A stretch of DNA of 64,000 nucleotides from an uncultured Alkaliphilus sp. GTDB lineage: Bacteria; Bacillota; Clostridia; Peptostreptococcales; Natronincolaceae. The notes below the pieces were generated by a model, which had not been told where the DNA came from, did no database searches, and saw nothing but the letters and a program-made list of their open reading frames with translations. The DNA lies in NCBI GenBank assembly GCA_938074565.1, contig CALJEQ010000006.1:451672-515671 (forward strand). The letters run 5' to 3'. Position numbers and translations under genes: made by a program. Below, one piece after another: positions 52,931 through 62,569 of this stretch (its first letter is position 1; each line of letters opens with the position of its first letter).

Positions 52931-54943
52931 ATGAATTTATTGATATTAGCACCAGTTGTAGGTGTTATAGCATTAATATTTGCATATATACTTACAACTA
53001 AAATCAACAAAGTATCAGCTGGTACAGAAAGAATGAAAGAAATTGCTTCTTATATTCAAGAAGGTTCTATGGCATTTTTAACTAGAGAATATAAATATCT
53101 AGTTATTTTTGCTGCTATTTTATTTGTTATTTTAGGTTTAGGTATTGACTGGGTTACTGCAATTTGTTTCTTATTTGGTGCTTTTTTCTCTGGTTTAGCT
53201 GGTTACTTCGGAATGAGAGTAGCTACAAAAGCCAATGTAAGAACTGCTAATGGAGCAAAAGAAGGCGGAATGAACAAAGCTTTAAGCGTTGCCTTTTCTG
53301 GTGGTGCTGTAATGGGTATGTCAGTAGTAGGTCTTGGTCTTTTAGGAGTTGGAGGACTTTTTCTTATTCTTTCTAATATGTATGGAAATACAGACGCTGC
53401 TACATACATCACAGGTTTTGCATTAGGAGCTTCTTCTATTGCGTTATTTGGACGTGTAGGTGGAGGAATCTATACTAAGGCAGCAGACGTTGGAGCTGAC
53501 CTTGTAGGTAAGGTTGAAGCTGGTATTCCAGAAGATGACCCAAGAAACCCTGCTGTTATCGCTGATAACGTTGGAGACAATGTTGGTGACGTTGCAGGTA
53601 TGGGAGCCGATTTATTTGAATCTTATGTTGGTTCTATTATTTCTGCTATTGCATTAGGTTTAATCGCATATGGTATTAATGGAGCAATTTTCCCATTAAT
53701 GTTAGCTGCAACAGGTATTATTGCTTCAATTATTGGAAGCTTCTTTGTAAAAGGTGATGAAAATAAAGATCCTCAAAAGTCTTTAAAAATGGGTACTTAT
53801 ATATCAGGTGCAATTACTGTGGCTGTAACTTATTTCTTAAGTACATATTTCTTAGAGAGTACTAGTGGTTTTTATGCTGTTGTTACTGGTTTAGTAGTTG
53901 GAATCATCATTGGTCAATTAACAGAAATATATACTTCAAGTAGTTTTTCACATGTTAAAAAGATTGCTAAGCAATCTGAAACTGGTCCAGCAACAACAAT
54001 TATTAGTGGACTTGCAGTGGGAATGCTTTCTACAGCATGGCCGATTCTTTTAATTGCTGCAGGTATCTTAATTGCCTACGGTGTAGCTGGTTTATATGGT
54101 ATCGCTCTTGCGGCTGTAGGTATGTTGGCAACAGCAGGTATGACTGTAGCAGTAGATGCATATGGTCCTATTGCTGATAACGCTGGTGGTATTGCTGAAA
54201 TGTGTGAATTACCAAAGGAAGTAAGAAAAATTACAGATAAGTTAGATGCTGTTGGTAATACAACTGCTGCTATGGGTAAAGGTTTTGCTATTGGATCTGC
54301 TGCCTTAACAGCGTTAGCATTATTTGCAACTTATACTGAAGCAGTTGGATTAAGTTCAATTGACTTAACAAGACCTAATGTAATTGCAGGTATGTTAATT
54401 GGTGGTATGTTACCATTCTTATTCTCTGCATTAACAATGGAGGCTGTTGGTAAAGCAGCTTTTGAAATGATAGAAGAAGTTAGAAGACAATTTAGAGAAA
54501 TCCCAGGAATCATGGAAGGTAAAGGTAAGCCAGAATATGCTACTTGTGTAGACATTAGTACAGCTGCTGCCTTAAAAGAAATGGTTATTCCAGGTGTTTT
54601 AGCTGTAGTTGCACCTATTGCCACTGGTTTAATTTTAGGATCAGATGCAGTTGGTGGATTATTAGCTGGTTCATTAGTAGCAGGGGTTTTAATGGCTATT
54701 ATGATGGCTAATGCTGGTGGAGCATGGGATAATGCTAAGAAGTACATTGAAGAAGGACATCATGGTGGAAAAGGTAGTGAACCTCATAAAGCAGCTGTTG
54801 TTGGTGATACAGTAGGGGATCCATTCAAAGATACTTCTGGACCATCAATCAACATTCTTATTAAGTTAATGACAATTGTTTCAGTAGTATTCGCACCATT
54901 ATTCTTAAGATATGGTGGAATGATAGTAAAATTATTTGAATAA
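52931..54943 (+). CDS. hppA: Membrane-bound ion-translocating pyrophosphatase (vacuolar type)
   Basis: [55 protein letters not shown]. Confidence 0.97.
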   Translation: MNLLILAPVVGVIALIFAYILTTKINKVSAGTERMKEIASYIQEGSMAFLTREYKYLVIFAAILFVILGLGIDWVTAICFLFGAFFSGLAGYFGMRVATKANVRTANGAKEGGMNKALSVAFSGGAVMGMSVVGLGLLGVGGLFLILSNMYGNTDAATYITGFALGASSIALFGRVGGGIYTKAADVGADLVGKVEAGIPEDDPRNPAVIADNVGDNVGDVAGMGADLFESYVGSIISAIALGLIAYGINGAIFPLMLAATGIIASIIGSFFVKGDENKDPQKSLKMGTYISGAITVAVTYFLSTYFLESTSGFYAVVTGLVVGIIIGQLTEIYTSSSFSHVKKIAKQSETGPATTIISGLAVGMLSTAWPILLIAAGILIAYGVAGLYGIALAAVGMLATAGMTVAVDAYGPIADNAGGIAEMCELPKEVRKITDKLDAVGNTTAAMGKGFAIGSAALTALALFATYTEAVGLSSIDLTRPNVIAGMLIGGMLPFLFSALTMEAVGKAAFEMIEEVRRQFREIPGIMEGKGKPEYATCVDISTAAALKEMVIPGVLAVVAPIATGLILGSDAVGGLLAGSLVAGVLMAIMMANAGGAWDNAKKYIEEGHHGGKGSEPHKAAVVGDTVGDPFKDTSGPSINILIKLMTIVSVVFAPLFLRYGGMIVKLFE

Positions 54944-54955
54944 TATTACAGTTGA

Positions 54956-54988
54956 TAAAGCCCTTAATCTTTAGATTAAGGGCTTTAT
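54956..54988 (+). terminator. Intrinsic terminator of hppA
   Basis: aaagcccttaatc ttta gattaagggctttattc. Confidence 0.85.
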
Positions 54989-55077
54989 TCTACTCAACGT
55001 AATTCAGTATTAAATATATTGAGAAGAATAGTAGGAAGTAGAAGGTAGCTTTATAATATTCATGTATATAAGGGGGA

Positions 55078-55398
55078 ATGAAAATGCACTTTTTAAATTA
55101 CAATATAGAAGGTTTAATTATAATTATTTATTTATCATTCATTATCACAATTAACTTTGTCTCTTTTGTACTTATGGGATTAGATAAATATAAGGCCATA
55201 AAAGGAAGTTATCGTATTTCAGAAATATCCTTTTTGACCTTAGGTTTTATGGGTGGGGCTGTAGGTGTTTTACTAGGAATGGTTTGTTTCCGTCATAAAA
55301 CCAATAAAAAGAAGTTTTATATAGGGATACCGATATTATTTGTTATTAACCAAATAGTACACTTGCTAATTTATTATATTGGAACAAAACTAAACTAA
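55078..55398 (+). CDS. DUF1294-family membrane protein
   Basis: FVLMGLDKYKAIKGSYRISEISFLTLGFMGGAVGVLLGMVCFRHKTNKKKF. Confidence 0.85.
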   Translation: MKMHFLNYNIEGLIIIIYLSFIITINFVSFVLMGLDKYKAIKGSYRISEISFLTLGFMGGAVGVLLGMVCFRHKTNKKKFYIGIPILFVINQIVHLLIYYIGTKLN

Positions 55399-55414
55399 GC
55401 AAAAATATAATAAA

Positions 55415-55843
55415 CTAAGCTATCTTCTTTTTAAGCTTTAATCTATTGTGGAATACAAAAGCAAAAATGAAGAAGATAGACGACACTAAAATTGCTAAGG
55501 GAAGCTCATGGGAATGTTGAGAAGTATCTTCTCCAATCTTCAATTTGGCTTTATGACCTAAAGTATCCATTACAACCATTAAATGAGCACCTATTTCTGT
55601 GGGATATTGAAAAGTACCATCGGCTTCTAGGTCACCCTTATAAAGTTCAATGTAATCTTCACTATAGAGAATTACTTCTCCAGAAGAGGGGCTAGTACCA
55701 TTGGCGTAATAAACTCCTATTTCACCAGGTTGAAGTTCTTTTATACTCATTTTGTGGGCAAAGCTAGAAGAAGTATTTATTGAAAAAACTAATAAAATAA
55801 TAATTATTGAAATTAAATTTTTGTTTATCCTATTTATCAACAT
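55415..55843 (-). CDS. Small extracytoplasmic/membrane subunit of cobalt/nickel ECF transporter (NikL/Ig-like, not classical CbiN)
   Basis: Signal peptide, Ig-like extracytoplasmic domain (VILYSEDYIELYKGDLEADGTFQYPTEIGAHLMVVMDTLGHKAKL), one C-terminal TM; last gene of cbiM-Q-O cluster. Confidence 0.6.
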   Translation of the reverse strand: MLINRINKNLISIIIILLVFSINTSSSFAHKMSIKELQPGEIGVYYANGTSPSSGEVILYSEDYIELYKGDLEADGTFQYPTEIGAHLMVVMDTLGHKAKLKIGEDTSQHSHELPLAILVSSIFFIFAFVFHNRLKLKKKIA

Positions 55844-55847
55844 TATA

Positions 55848-56666
55848 CTAGACTCCTTTTAATAGTTTTAAGATGATTTGATTCGCTTCTTCTAAGGTTC
55901 TAGGAAATATCCCAGTTTGTAGAAATATTGAAGCAAACTTCGGGGTATTAAGTAGGGATATTTCCATTAAATCAGCATCACATAACAATTCTACAGTACC
56001 TTGTGTCAGCAGTGTTCCCTGTTGTAATATGATAACTTCATCCGCCCAACTATAAGTAAAATCCACATCATGGGTACTAATAATGATGGTACAATCATTT
56101 TTATTCAGTTTTTCTAAAATGATTTGTAATTGTTGCGAGGAAACAGGATCAAGTCCAGAAAAGGGTTCATCAAGTATTAATAATTTTGGTTCCATTGCCA
56201 ATACCCCTGCAATTGCAACTCTTTTCTTTTGTCCTAAACTTAGATTATAGGGTGGGCGATTAACATAGTCCAACATACCAACTTCTTCTAAAGCACTAAG
56301 AACCCTTTTCTTTACTGTAACCTCATCTAATTTTAAATTTCTTGGCCCAAAGGCAACATCTTCAAAAACAGAAGTTGCAAACAATTGATTATCAGGGTTA
56401 TCAAAGACTAAACCTATGGTTTCACGAATGTATTTTATTTCATCACCTGTAATGGTTTTACCAAAAATGTTAATAGAGCCTTCTTGTGGAAGGAATAATC
56501 CATTCAAGTGTTGAAGTAAAGTGGTTTTACCACTGCCATTTGACCCCAGTATAGCAATTTTCTTATGGCATTCAATAGATAAATTAATGTTTTGAAGGGC
56601 TTTAGTACCATCAGAATAGCTATAATTCAAATTTTTTATTTCAACTGCCTTCACTAAATTAACCAC
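55848..56666 (-). CDS. cbiO: ECF transporter ATPase CbiO
   Basis: LGSNGSGKTTLLQHLNGL, LSLGQKKRVAIAGVLAMEPKLLILDEP. Confidence 0.93.
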   Translation of the reverse strand: MVNLVKAVEIKNLNYSYSDGTKALQNINLSIECHKKIAILGSNGSGKTTLLQHLNGLFLPQEGSINIFGKTITGDEIKYIRETIGLVFDNPDNQLFATSVFEDVAFGPRNLKLDEVTVKKRVLSALEEVGMLDYVNRPPYNLSLGQKKRVAIAGVLAMEPKLLILDEPFSGLDPVSSQQLQIILEKLNKNDCTIIISTHDVDFTYSWADEVIILQQGTLLTQGTVELLCDADLMEISLLNTPKFASIFLQTGIFPRTLEEANQIILKLLKGV

Positions 56667-57406
56667 CCTTCTAATAAAATAATACTAATGGTAAAGCAGG
56701 CTACTAAAATTGTTTTTAATAGATCAATACTAGAGACTTTTTTCGGTAAAGACGTAGGTATTTTACCTTCAAAACCTCTAGAAATCATGGCCTTGTAGAC
56801 TGTTTCAGAGGTATCGATTGACTTTATTAATATTCCCCCCGCCAATTGACCATATAATTTCATATTCTCTTTACTGAACTGATGTCGGTATGATCTCGAA
56901 ATTAAGGCTTTTCTAGTATTTTGTAGGTCATTTATAAAAAGGAACAAATAACGATAAGCTAAAAAAAATACAGATAGTAAAGCAGATGGTATTTTCATAT
57001 ATGCCATACCATTGAATATTTCTTGTGGACTTTGGGTATAAATAACAATAATCATAAGCAATAAAGATGAAAACCCTTTAAATGTAACTGTTAATAAGAA
57101 CTGTAATGCTTCTACCGATAGAGGATAACCACCTCCAAATAGTATGGGAATACCCATCAGAAGAAAAAAAGGTAAAATAACAACCAGTCTAGTAAACAAA
57201 ACTATAAAGGGTAGCCCCATAGAAAGGGCCGCAATAAATATTATCCCAAAAGTTAAAGATAATAAGGGTAAAGAGTGTAAGTAGACGATTCCAATTATTA
57301 AAAGCATTGTTGCAATTAATTTACAACGGGTTTCCCATCTATGGCCCCAAGATGACTTTTGATGAAGTTTTTGTAAGTTATATTGATTAATAAGTTTAAT
57401 GTTCAA
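56654..57406 (-). CDS. cbiQ: ECF transporter T component CbiQ
   Basis: Multi-TM; signature KALISRSYRHQ and YKAMISRGFEGK. Confidence 0.9.
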   Translation of the reverse strand: MNIKLINQYNLQKLHQKSSWGHRWETRCKLIATMLLIIGIVYLHSLPLLSLTFGIIFIAALSMGLPFIVLFTRLVVILPFFLLMGIPILFGGGYPLSVEALQFLLTVTFKGFSSLLLMIIVIYTQSPQEIFNGMAYMKIPSALLSVFFLAYRYLFLFINDLQNTRKALISRSYRHQFSKENMKLYGQLAGGILIKSIDTSETVYKAMISRGFEGKIPTSLPKKVSSIDLLKTILVACFTISIILLEGWLI

Positions 57407-57450
57407 TTACTGGCACTCCTCTTTTTGTCAATTATCCCTAAGTATTAAAG

Positions 57451-58056
57451 CTACACCTCTACTGACAATACAGAAGGTCTGATACGGCTGATAAATTCCA
57501 CTGAAAATCCAGTTAGTAAACCTTCAATTATTAACAAAGGAAGATAGTTTACTATAATAAGATGAATTACAGAAAAGAATCCATTACTGTAGTGGGGACT
57601 ACTAAAGTATAAAACTGAAACCAACAATAATACACATCCAATAACACCAATTACACCTGAAATAAATCCTTTAAGGAAAATTGATTTTAATTTAAAAGAG
57701 TTAAAAAATAAATTTGCCATCAGTGCGGGTACTGCTACTAGTAAAGTATTAACGCCTAAAGTTGTTAATCCTCCATGTTGAAAGAGTATAGCTTGTAATA
57801 GCAGGCCAATAAATAAGGCAATGACTGCTTTTCCCCCCAACATAATGCCTAATAGACCTGCTAATAGGGGGTGTACAGAGGTGGGGCCAATCGGTAGACT
57901 AATCAAGGAGAAAACAAAGAAACCTCCCGAAAGCAAACTGATCATCGGTATTTGTTCCTCTTTAACTTTTCTAATTGATTGAAATAATAGACCACCTGTA
58001 ATTGTTGTAGTTGCCACCACCATAGGAATACTTATAACGCCATCTGACAAATGCAT
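57451..58056 (-). CDS. cbiM: ECF transporter substrate-specific component CbiM/NikM
   Basis: N-terminal MHLSDGVISIP (metal-binding His2), multi-TM, GPTSVHPLLAGLLGIMLG. Confidence 0.92.
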   Translation of the reverse strand: MHLSDGVISIPMVVATTTITGGLLFQSIRKVKEEQIPMISLLSGGFFVFSLISLPIGPTSVHPLLAGLLGIMLGGKAVIALFIGLLLQAILFQHGGLTTLGVNTLLVAVPALMANLFFNSFKLKSIFLKGFISGVIGVIGCVLLLVSVLYFSSPHYSNGFFSVIHLIIVNYLPLLIIEGLLTGFSVEFISRIRPSVLSVEV

Positions 58057-58074
58057 AAAAAACCTCCCTTCAAA

Positions 58075-58112
58075 AAATAAAAAATCCTACAAAGAGTTTT
58101 ATGTAGGATTAT
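58075..58112 (-). terminator. Rho-independent hairpin between B12 riboswitch and cbiM (probable expression platform)
   Basis: Minus strand: aatcctacataaaactctttgtaggattttttatttttt. Confidence 0.75.
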
Positions 58113-58205
58113 AAATAATTATGTTAACATAGCAATTTTAAAATATACTAACATCGTATTTATATTCTTATAATCCATACACCGTAGACTCTTAAGAAAA
58201 ATAAA

Positions 58206-58345
58206 TAAGAAGGTATCCTGGCTCAGGTTCATCATTTTTCAACACCTTCCCAGATGTAAATCCAGTGGTAACGTTGAAAACTCTCCTTTACAGTGGCGGG
58301 ACCGCGTTGGAATTTCACCAACTTCCCTTTCATTTCAAAATGAAA
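58206..58345 (-). promoter_or_regulatory. Cobalamin (B12) riboswitch
   Basis: Minus strand: GAAAGGGAAGTTGGTGAAATTCCAACGCGGTCCCGCCACTGTAAAGG...CCACTGG...GGGAAGGTG...GAACCTGAGCCAGGATACCTTCTT (B12 box and conserved core). Confidence 0.95.
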
Positions 58346-58595
58346 ACTTATTTATTAATTATTTAGTTCTCTTTTAATTTACCATAACAGTGGTATAATA
58401 GCAATATAATCCAATAAAACACATTAATATTTACATACTTGAAAACTAGAGTTTAAAATTTGCAATTATGAAAGGTTAATTTAAAAAGAAGTACTTAATT
58501 AATATAATTTATTAGTATAATCACTAAATATGGTTAAAATAAGAGATATATTGATATAATTAACCTTCAATGAATAAGAAAATAGGAGGGATTAC

Positions 58596-60728
58596 ATGTC
58601 ATCAAAAGAAAGAATTGTAGAGTTTATGAGGGAGTCAGCCTATAACCCAATGTTGGAAGAAGAGCTGGCAAAAGCATTGGAGTTAAGTAAAGAGGACAAA
58701 AAGCAGTTTTCTAACTTGTTGGATGAAATGGAAAGAGAAGGTCTAATTATTAAGACTCGTAAAAAAAGATATGGTGTACCTGAGTTAATGGGTTTAGTTG
58801 TGGGTAGACTTCAAGGAAATGCAAAGGGTTTTGGTTTTGTTATTCCTGACGTACCAAATATGGAAGATGTATTTATACCTGCTAACTCAATGAATGGTGC
58901 AATGAATAATGATCGTGTTATAGCTAGAGTAAACAACGTAAATACAAAAACAAAAAAATCTGAAGGCGAAATTATCAGGATTTTAGTGAGGGCAAATAAA
59001 GAAGTGGTTGGTACATATGAAGACAGTAGAAACTTTGGTTTTGTTGTGCCAGATGATCCTCGAATTAATGTGGATATATATATTCCTAAGAGTGAAAGTA
59101 AAAAGGTGAAAGATGGCTATAAAGTAGTATGCGAAATTACCCGATACCCAGAAGCAAGAAGAAACCCTGAAGGTGTTATTATTGAAATATTAGGTCATAA
59201 AAATGATAGTGAAACTAATATTGTCTCTATCATGAGAAAATATAATTTAGAAGCAGAATTCCCAACCCAAGTAGAAGCAGAAGTAGCACTTATTCCTGAT
59301 GAAGTACAAGAGGAAGAAATTGCCAAACGTAGGGATTTAAGGGATTTAAAAATGGTTACAATAGATGGTGCAGATGCTAAAGACTTAGATGATGCTGTAT
59401 CTATTGAAAGATTAGATAACGGTAATTATCGACTAGGAGTTCATATTGCTGACGTAACCCATTATGTAAGGGAAGGAACTGAACTGGATAAAGAGGCTCT
59501 TAATAGAGGAACCAGTGTGTACTTGGTGGATAGGGTTATTCCAATGCTTCCTAGAAAACTATCCAATGGTGTGTGTAGTTTGAATCCTAAAATTAATCGT
59601 CTTGCCCTAACAGTATTTATGGATATAGATAGCAAAGGAAAAGTACAGAAACATGAAGTTGTTGAAAGTGTTATCAAGACAAATGAACGTATGACCTACA
59701 CTGATGTTTCTGATATTCTTGAGAAAAACGACGAAGCTCTTAAGGAAAGATACAAAAATTTAGTGGAAGACTTTAAAATGATGGAAGAGCTTTGTTATAT
59801 ATTAAGAAATAGAAGAGAAGAACGAGGAGCAATCGACTTTGACTTCCCAGAGGCTAAGGTTATTTTAAATGAAGATGGTAAACCTATTGAAATAAAGAAA
59901 TATGAACGCCGAATAGCAAATAGAATTATAGAAGAATTTATGTTGGTATGTAATGAGACAGTGGCAGAAAGTTACTATGAGTTGAACGTACCCTTTGTAT
60001 ATAGAGTGCATGAAGACCCAAGTGTGGAAAGAATTGAAGATTTCAATAAATTCATTCATAACTTTGGTTACCATTTAAAAGGTACTAATAATGAAGTGCA
60101 TCCAAAAGTATTGCAAGAGTTATTGAAAAAAATAGAAGGAACAAGGGAAGAGGTGTTAATTAATACTTTAATGCTTCGATCTTTAAAAAAGGCAAGGTAT
60201 GCAGCTGACAATTTAGGTCATTTTGGTTTAGCAGCAGAGTATTATAGCCACTTTACATCACCTATTAGAAGATACCCTGACTTAGCCATCCATCGTATTA
60301 TGAAAGCATTTCTTAAGGAAGGTGCTAAAAGTAAGTGGCTAGAAAAGGTTAGTGGTTTAGTGGGTTATATAGGAGAGCAATCCTCCATACGAGAAAGAAA
60401 TGCTGATGAAGCTGAAAGAGACACAGTTGATTTGAAAAAAGCTGAATATATGTCAGAACGTATAGGAGAAGTTTATGAAGGAGTTATTTCTGGTGTTATA
60501 TCCATTGGAATGTTTGTAGAACTAGAAAATACCGTAGAAGGATTAGTTCGAGTAAGTTCGCTGGAAGATGACTACTATCGCTTTGATAGTGAACAACATT
60601 CTTTAACTGGTGAGCGTAAACGAAGAGTATTTAGAATAGGTGATATTGTTAAAATAAAAGTTGCTAAAGTAGATGTTTTACAAGGTGAAATTGATTTTAC
60701 ATTGGTGGAAGATTCACAACAAAACTAA
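58596..60728 (+). CDS. rnr: Ribonuclease R
   Basis: DGADAKDLDDAVSIERL, GVHIADVTHYVREGTELDKEA, SHFTSPIRRYPDLAIHRI, C-terminal S1 domain. Confidence 0.97.
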   Translation: MSSKERIVEFMRESAYNPMLEEELAKALELSKEDKKQFSNLLDEMEREGLIIKTRKKRYGVPELMGLVVGRLQGNAKGFGFVIPDVPNMEDVFIPANSMNGAMNNDRVIARVNNVNTKTKKSEGEIIRILVRANKEVVGTYEDSRNFGFVVPDDPRINVDIYIPKSESKKVKDGYKVVCEITRYPEARRNPEGVIIEILGHKNDSETNIVSIMRKYNLEAEFPTQVEAEVALIPDEVQEEEIAKRRDLRDLKMVTIDGADAKDLDDAVSIERLDNGNYRLGVHIADVTHYVREGTELDKEALNRGTSVYLVDRVIPMLPRKLSNGVCSLNPKINRLALTVFMDIDSKGKVQKHEVVESVIKTNERMTYTDVSDILEKNDEALKERYKNLVEDFKMMEELCYILRNRREERGAIDFDFPEAKVILNEDGKPIEIKKYERRIANRIIEEFMLVCNETVAESYYELNVPFVYRVHEDPSVERIEDFNKFIHNFGYHLKGTNNEVHPKVLQELLKKIEGTREEVLINTLMLRSLKKARYAADNLGHFGLAAEYYSHFTSPIRRYPDLAIHRIMKAFLKEGAKSKWLEKVSGLVGYIGEQSSIRERNADEAERDTVDLKKAEYMSERIGEVYEGVISGVISIGMFVELENTVEGLVRVSSLEDDYYRFDSEQHSLTGERKRRVFRIGDIVKIKVAKVDVLQGEIDFTLVEDSQQN

Positions 60729-60955
60729 GACCCATCAATAACCATAAAATTTAGATGTATAATAAAGTTAGTTTCCACAATGTTTTATGGGTAAGAAAGG
60801 TTGCTGACTTTTGCAGTAATGATGAAGAGGAAGTTTTTCATCATTTTAAGGAGAGGAAAGATTCTCTCCTTATTTATTTTTAGTTGTTGTATTTTTCTTA
60901 TTTGGGGTATATATTCTATGGTAAAGGAATTTTTAGGGGGTTGGAGGGATGAATT

Positions 60956-61642
60956 ATGCCAATTACTTATGGTTTAATTATACTGATTTTTATAGCGTTA
61001 TTGGTGGAAGTCCTTTCAATAGCTCTAAAGGTAACAGGATTAGATTTAGAAAAAGCTAGATTTCAAGTAGTTTCCATCATAACCCATACAGGGTTTACCA
61101 CAAGGGAGTCAGAATTAATTACACAACATCCCACCAGAAGGAAGATTGCGCAAATTTTAATGTTGGTAAGTTATGTAAGTACAGCTACATTAATTAGTAT
61201 TATCATTAGTGCTTTTAGAAATTATCGTTCTTTTATGTATTTCTCTATATATGTTTGTGGTGTGCTACTGATCATTCTATTTTTAATGAGAAATAAACAT
61301 ATATTAAAAAGAATAGAGAATTTAATAGAAAAACAACTGATTAAACAAATGAAGAAAAATTTAAGGTATAAAACAGTAGAAGAAGTGTTAAAACTAAATG
61401 ATGAATATGGTGTGGCTGAATTTGTAATTGAAGAAAATAATATACTACTGGGTGTAGCATTGGAAAAGTCAGGGCTTAAACAAAACTATATTCAAGTGCT
61501 TAACATTGATAGAGGTTCTCATATTGTTCACTTTCCAAAAAACAACATGGTATTTAGACATGGTGACAAGGTATTGGTTTACGGTCAATTGGAGAAGATT
61601 AGAGAATTTATTATAACTCAAAAAGAACAGCGATCAAAATAA
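60956..61642 (+). CDS. Membrane protein with TrkA-C (RCK_C) domain
   Basis: N-terminal TM region with HTGFTTRESELI; C-terminal LGVALEKSGLKQNYIQVLNIDRGSHIVHFPKNNMVFRHGDKVLVYG (TrkA_C). Confidence 0.82.
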   Translation: MPITYGLIILIFIALLVEVLSIALKVTGLDLEKARFQVVSIITHTGFTTRESELITQHPTRRKIAQILMLVSYVSTATLISIIISAFRNYRSFMYFSIYVCGVLLIILFLMRNKHILKRIENLIEKQLIKQMKKNLRYKTVEEVLKLNDEYGVAEFVIEENNILLGVALEKSGLKQNYIQVLNIDRGSHIVHFPKNNMVFRHGDKVLVYGQLEKIREFIITQKEQRSK

Positions 61643-61712
61643 GTAATTGACTTTTTGAGGTGTATATGATAAATTAGAAAGAGTCACTTTTAAAAGTCAT
61701 GGTGGTGAGGGT

Positions 61713-62180
61713 ATGTCAAAAGAAGCAAGAAAAGTTTTAGCAACAAATAAAAAGGCTAGGCACGATTACTTTATTGAAGAAACCTATGAATGTGGTATTG
61801 AATTAAGAGGTACGGAAGTAAAGTCTATCCGTCTGGGTAAACTTAACATTCGAGATGGGCATGCCCGTGTTGAAAATAGTGAAGTTTTCCTGTATAATAT
61901 TCATATAAGTCCTTATGAGCAGGGGAACATTCATAATGTTGATCCCCTTAGACCAAGAAAGCTATTACTTCATAAAAGAGAGATTCTAAAGCTTATTGGT
62001 TATATTCAACAAAAAGGTTATACGTTAATTCCCCTTAATGTTTATTTAAAACAGGGTTTAATTAAAGTAGAACTGGGGGTAGCAATAGGTAAAAAACTCT
62101 ATGACAAGCGTCAAGATATTGCTAAAAAAGAGTCCCAAAGAAGAATAGATAAAGAATTAAGGGCTAGACAAAAAGTTTAA
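61713..62180 (+). CDS. smpB: SsrA-binding protein
   Basis: [44 protein letters not shown]; adjacent to ssrA. Confidence 0.97.
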   Translation: MSKEARKVLATNKKARHDYFIEETYECGIELRGTEVKSIRLGKLNIRDGHARVENSEVFLYNIHISPYEQGNIHNVDPLRPRKLLLHKREILKLIGYIQQKGYTLIPLNVYLKQGLIKVELGVAIGKKLYDKRQDIAKKESQRRIDKELRARQKV

Positions 62181-62218
62181 AGTAAATCTTGTGTTGAATC
62201 AGATTTACCCATATATAT

Positions 62219-62569
62219 GGGGGCGTACTGGTTTCGACGGGGGTTTAGATCCTTTAGTAGCGAGCCGTGTTTTGCTTGGTGACACGTAAAAAAACTGGGC
62301 AAAAAAGATAAACGCAAACGATAATTACGCAATAGCTGCCTAGTTGCAGCTCGTTTCTACCTGACCTCCTGCCGTTAGGATAGAAACGCCAACCATGCAG
62401 GGAACGTCTTAAGGGTTGCCTTGACCTTAAGTTGTACAATTGAGGCTGGTTGAATCCAGAGTTTGTTGTTAGACGCTGGAGGAGATGAGATCTAAAATAG
62501 CAACTGCGCTCGGAGAAGCTGAAGGTGAAGGGCCTTCGGACAGGGGTTCGATTCCCCTCGCCTCCACCA
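62219..62569 (+). ncRNA. ssrA: Transfer-messenger RNA (tmRNA); encoded tag ANDNYAIAA
   Basis: 5' gggggcgtactggtttcgacggggg, tag ORF gca aac gat aat tac gca ata gct gcc tag (62314-62343), 3' T-arm ggttcgattcccctcgcctccacca. Confidence 0.96.

Noticed and set aside
62254-62569. Recombinase C-terminal ~115 aa as a genuine protein domain
   Set aside because: The sequence is the antisense of tmRNA (GGGEGNRTPV is the familiar antisense translation of a T-arm/acceptor region); treated as read-through at an att site.
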